From Aculops lycopersici (Eukaryota > Arthropoda > Arachnida > Trombidiformes > Eriophyidae): 64,000 bases of DNA. Location of the stretch: NCBI GenBank assembly GCA_015350385.1, contig WNKI01000004.1, positions 2,111,108 through 2,175,107 on the forward strand, in the 5' to 3' direction. The translations under genes and the position numbers were made by a program. Under the pieces are notes generated by a model. That model was given only the letters and a program-made list of their open reading frames with translations. It did not search any database and was not told the origin of the DNA. Positions 63,339-64,000 of this stretch are shown piece by piece. How positions within the stretch are numbered: the stretch's first letter is position 1; each line of letters begins with the position of its first letter.

Positions 63339-64000
63339 ATGAAGAATCAGAGGATCACTTGCATTTATCCCCACCTCGTGGTCCTCCTACTCCTTAACTT
63401 ATTTCACGCAACAAACTGTGATTCAAATCAAGACGAACTCTTGGATAAAGAGTACGGCGTTAAGTACGCCAATCCATGTGAGGGTAAGTCTTCATCGTAG
63501 CCACCTAAGAATGGCTTCATTAAATGACATAATATGACATGACATTTTTCTGACAAACTTTCATCAAATCCAATCGCTAGCTTGCAAATATTTGACCATC
63601 GAGTTGCAGGATAGATTTGAGAAACTCGGCCAAACTAGCGCAGTAATCGAAGTTGGCTACGGACTTGACGGCCCAAAGAAACGCACAAATTACACAAGAT
63701 CCGAGGTCTACTACATTGAGGCTTTGGAAAATGTTTGCGACAAGTTACTCGAGTACAACATTCACAAAGAGCGCAAGGATAGCACCAGATTCGCTAAGGG
63801 CATGAGTTCAACTTTCAAGACTCTACATAAACTCGTCGACAAGGGAGTGAAGGTTGACTTGGGCATTCCAGAGGAACTTTGGGACTCCCCTTCAGCAGAG
63901 ATCACTGCACTCAAGCAACAATGTGAGCAATTGCTTGAGAAGCACGAAGATCTTATAGAGCAGTGGTATTGGGGCACTCGAGATCAACATTTGCAACAGT
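63339..64000 (+). CDS. CNPY3: Canopy family ER protein (CNPY3/4-like), 5' part
   Basis: Exon 1 is 63339-63483 and exon 2 starts at 63581 and runs off the window, joined over a 97-bp phase-1 intron (donor GTAAGT, acceptor CTAG). The signal peptide is about 1-26 (VVLLLLNLFHATNC). The saposin-like Canopy domain is clear: NPCEACKYLTIELQ, VIEVGYGLDGPKKRTNY, SEVYYIEALENVCDKLLEYNIHKER, RFAKGMSSTFKTLHKLVDKGVKVDLGIPEELWDSPS, and CEQLLEKHEDLIEQWYW. CNPY3 and CNPY4 are ER co-chaperones; CNPY3 helps Toll-like receptor folding with GRP94. Sequence order fits CNPY3/4 rather than CNPY1/2. The stop codon is outside the window. Confidence 0.93.

Noticed and set aside
1..64000. CRISPR arrays, rRNA genes, bacterial or viral genes
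   Set aside because: None seen. Repeats are simple-sequence type or segmental duplications, and all recognised proteins are animal families.

Overview
The window is nuclear DNA of an arthropod. Chitin-handling genes (a three-domain CPAP3/obstructor protein and a three-domain chitin deacetylase) sit among standard animal housekeeping genes: LSM14, ARS2/Serrate, PRPF38A, PSMB4, ETFA, DHTKD1, a septin, an ARHGEF10-type RhoGEF, TMEM184, TMEM256 and Canopy. I count 24 protein genes in 64 kb, about one per 2.7 kb. Most have a single uninterrupted exon, including reading frames of 1,576 and 1,079 codons. Only four genes need a splice in the visible coding sequence; three of those introns are 97-120 bp and lie near the 5' end or mid-gene, the fourth is 164 bp. 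This intron-poor, compact style with small secreted paralogues fits a streamlined mite genome, for example an eriophyoid (gall or rust) mite. That placement is an inference; no marker gene here proves it.

Layout. 1-5.2 kb: 5' end of a VPS13D-like gene and LSM14 (both minus), then a long divergent spacer to ARS2. 7.1-9.5 kb: a rearranged block in which the 3' end of TMEM184 plus a small secreted-protein gene has been copied between two copies of the ARS2 3' end. 10-18.4 kb: FKBP14-like, a nuclear low-complexity protein, intact TMEM184, the second small secreted-protein gene, a septin and a cysteine-rich secreted protein. 18.4-21.6 kb: gene-free. 21.6-33.9 kb: PRPF38A, PSMB4, an unrecognised two-exon membrane protein, ARHGEF10, TMEM256. 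33.9-46.2 kb: two large gene-free stretches rich in microsatellites around one CPAP3 gene. 46-49 kb: a tail-anchored SNARE-like protein, a four-helix membrane protein and ETFA. 51-60.2 kb: DHTKD1, an unrecognised secreted protein and chitin deacetylase, with broken copies of DHTKD1 and of chitin deacetylase in reciprocal positions. 60.2-64 kb: a sequence gap in a CT repeat, a PELP1/RIX1-like gene and the 5' part of a Canopy gene.

The most unusual content is two mosaic segmental duplications. In the first, about 1 kb of non-coding leader plus the signal-peptide codons is 99.4% identical between two loci (6 differences in 1,010 bp), while the mature parts of the two secreted proteins differ at more than half of their residues and also at many synonymous sites. 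This points to recent homogenisation (gene conversion or unequal exchange) of a shared expression-and-secretion cassette attached to diverging secreted proteins, which is a plausible way of diversifying secreted effectors. In the second, a convergent DHTKD1/chitin deacetylase pair was duplicated, and each copy kept a different intact gene; one broken copy also carries a small inversion. All comparisons were made by eye.
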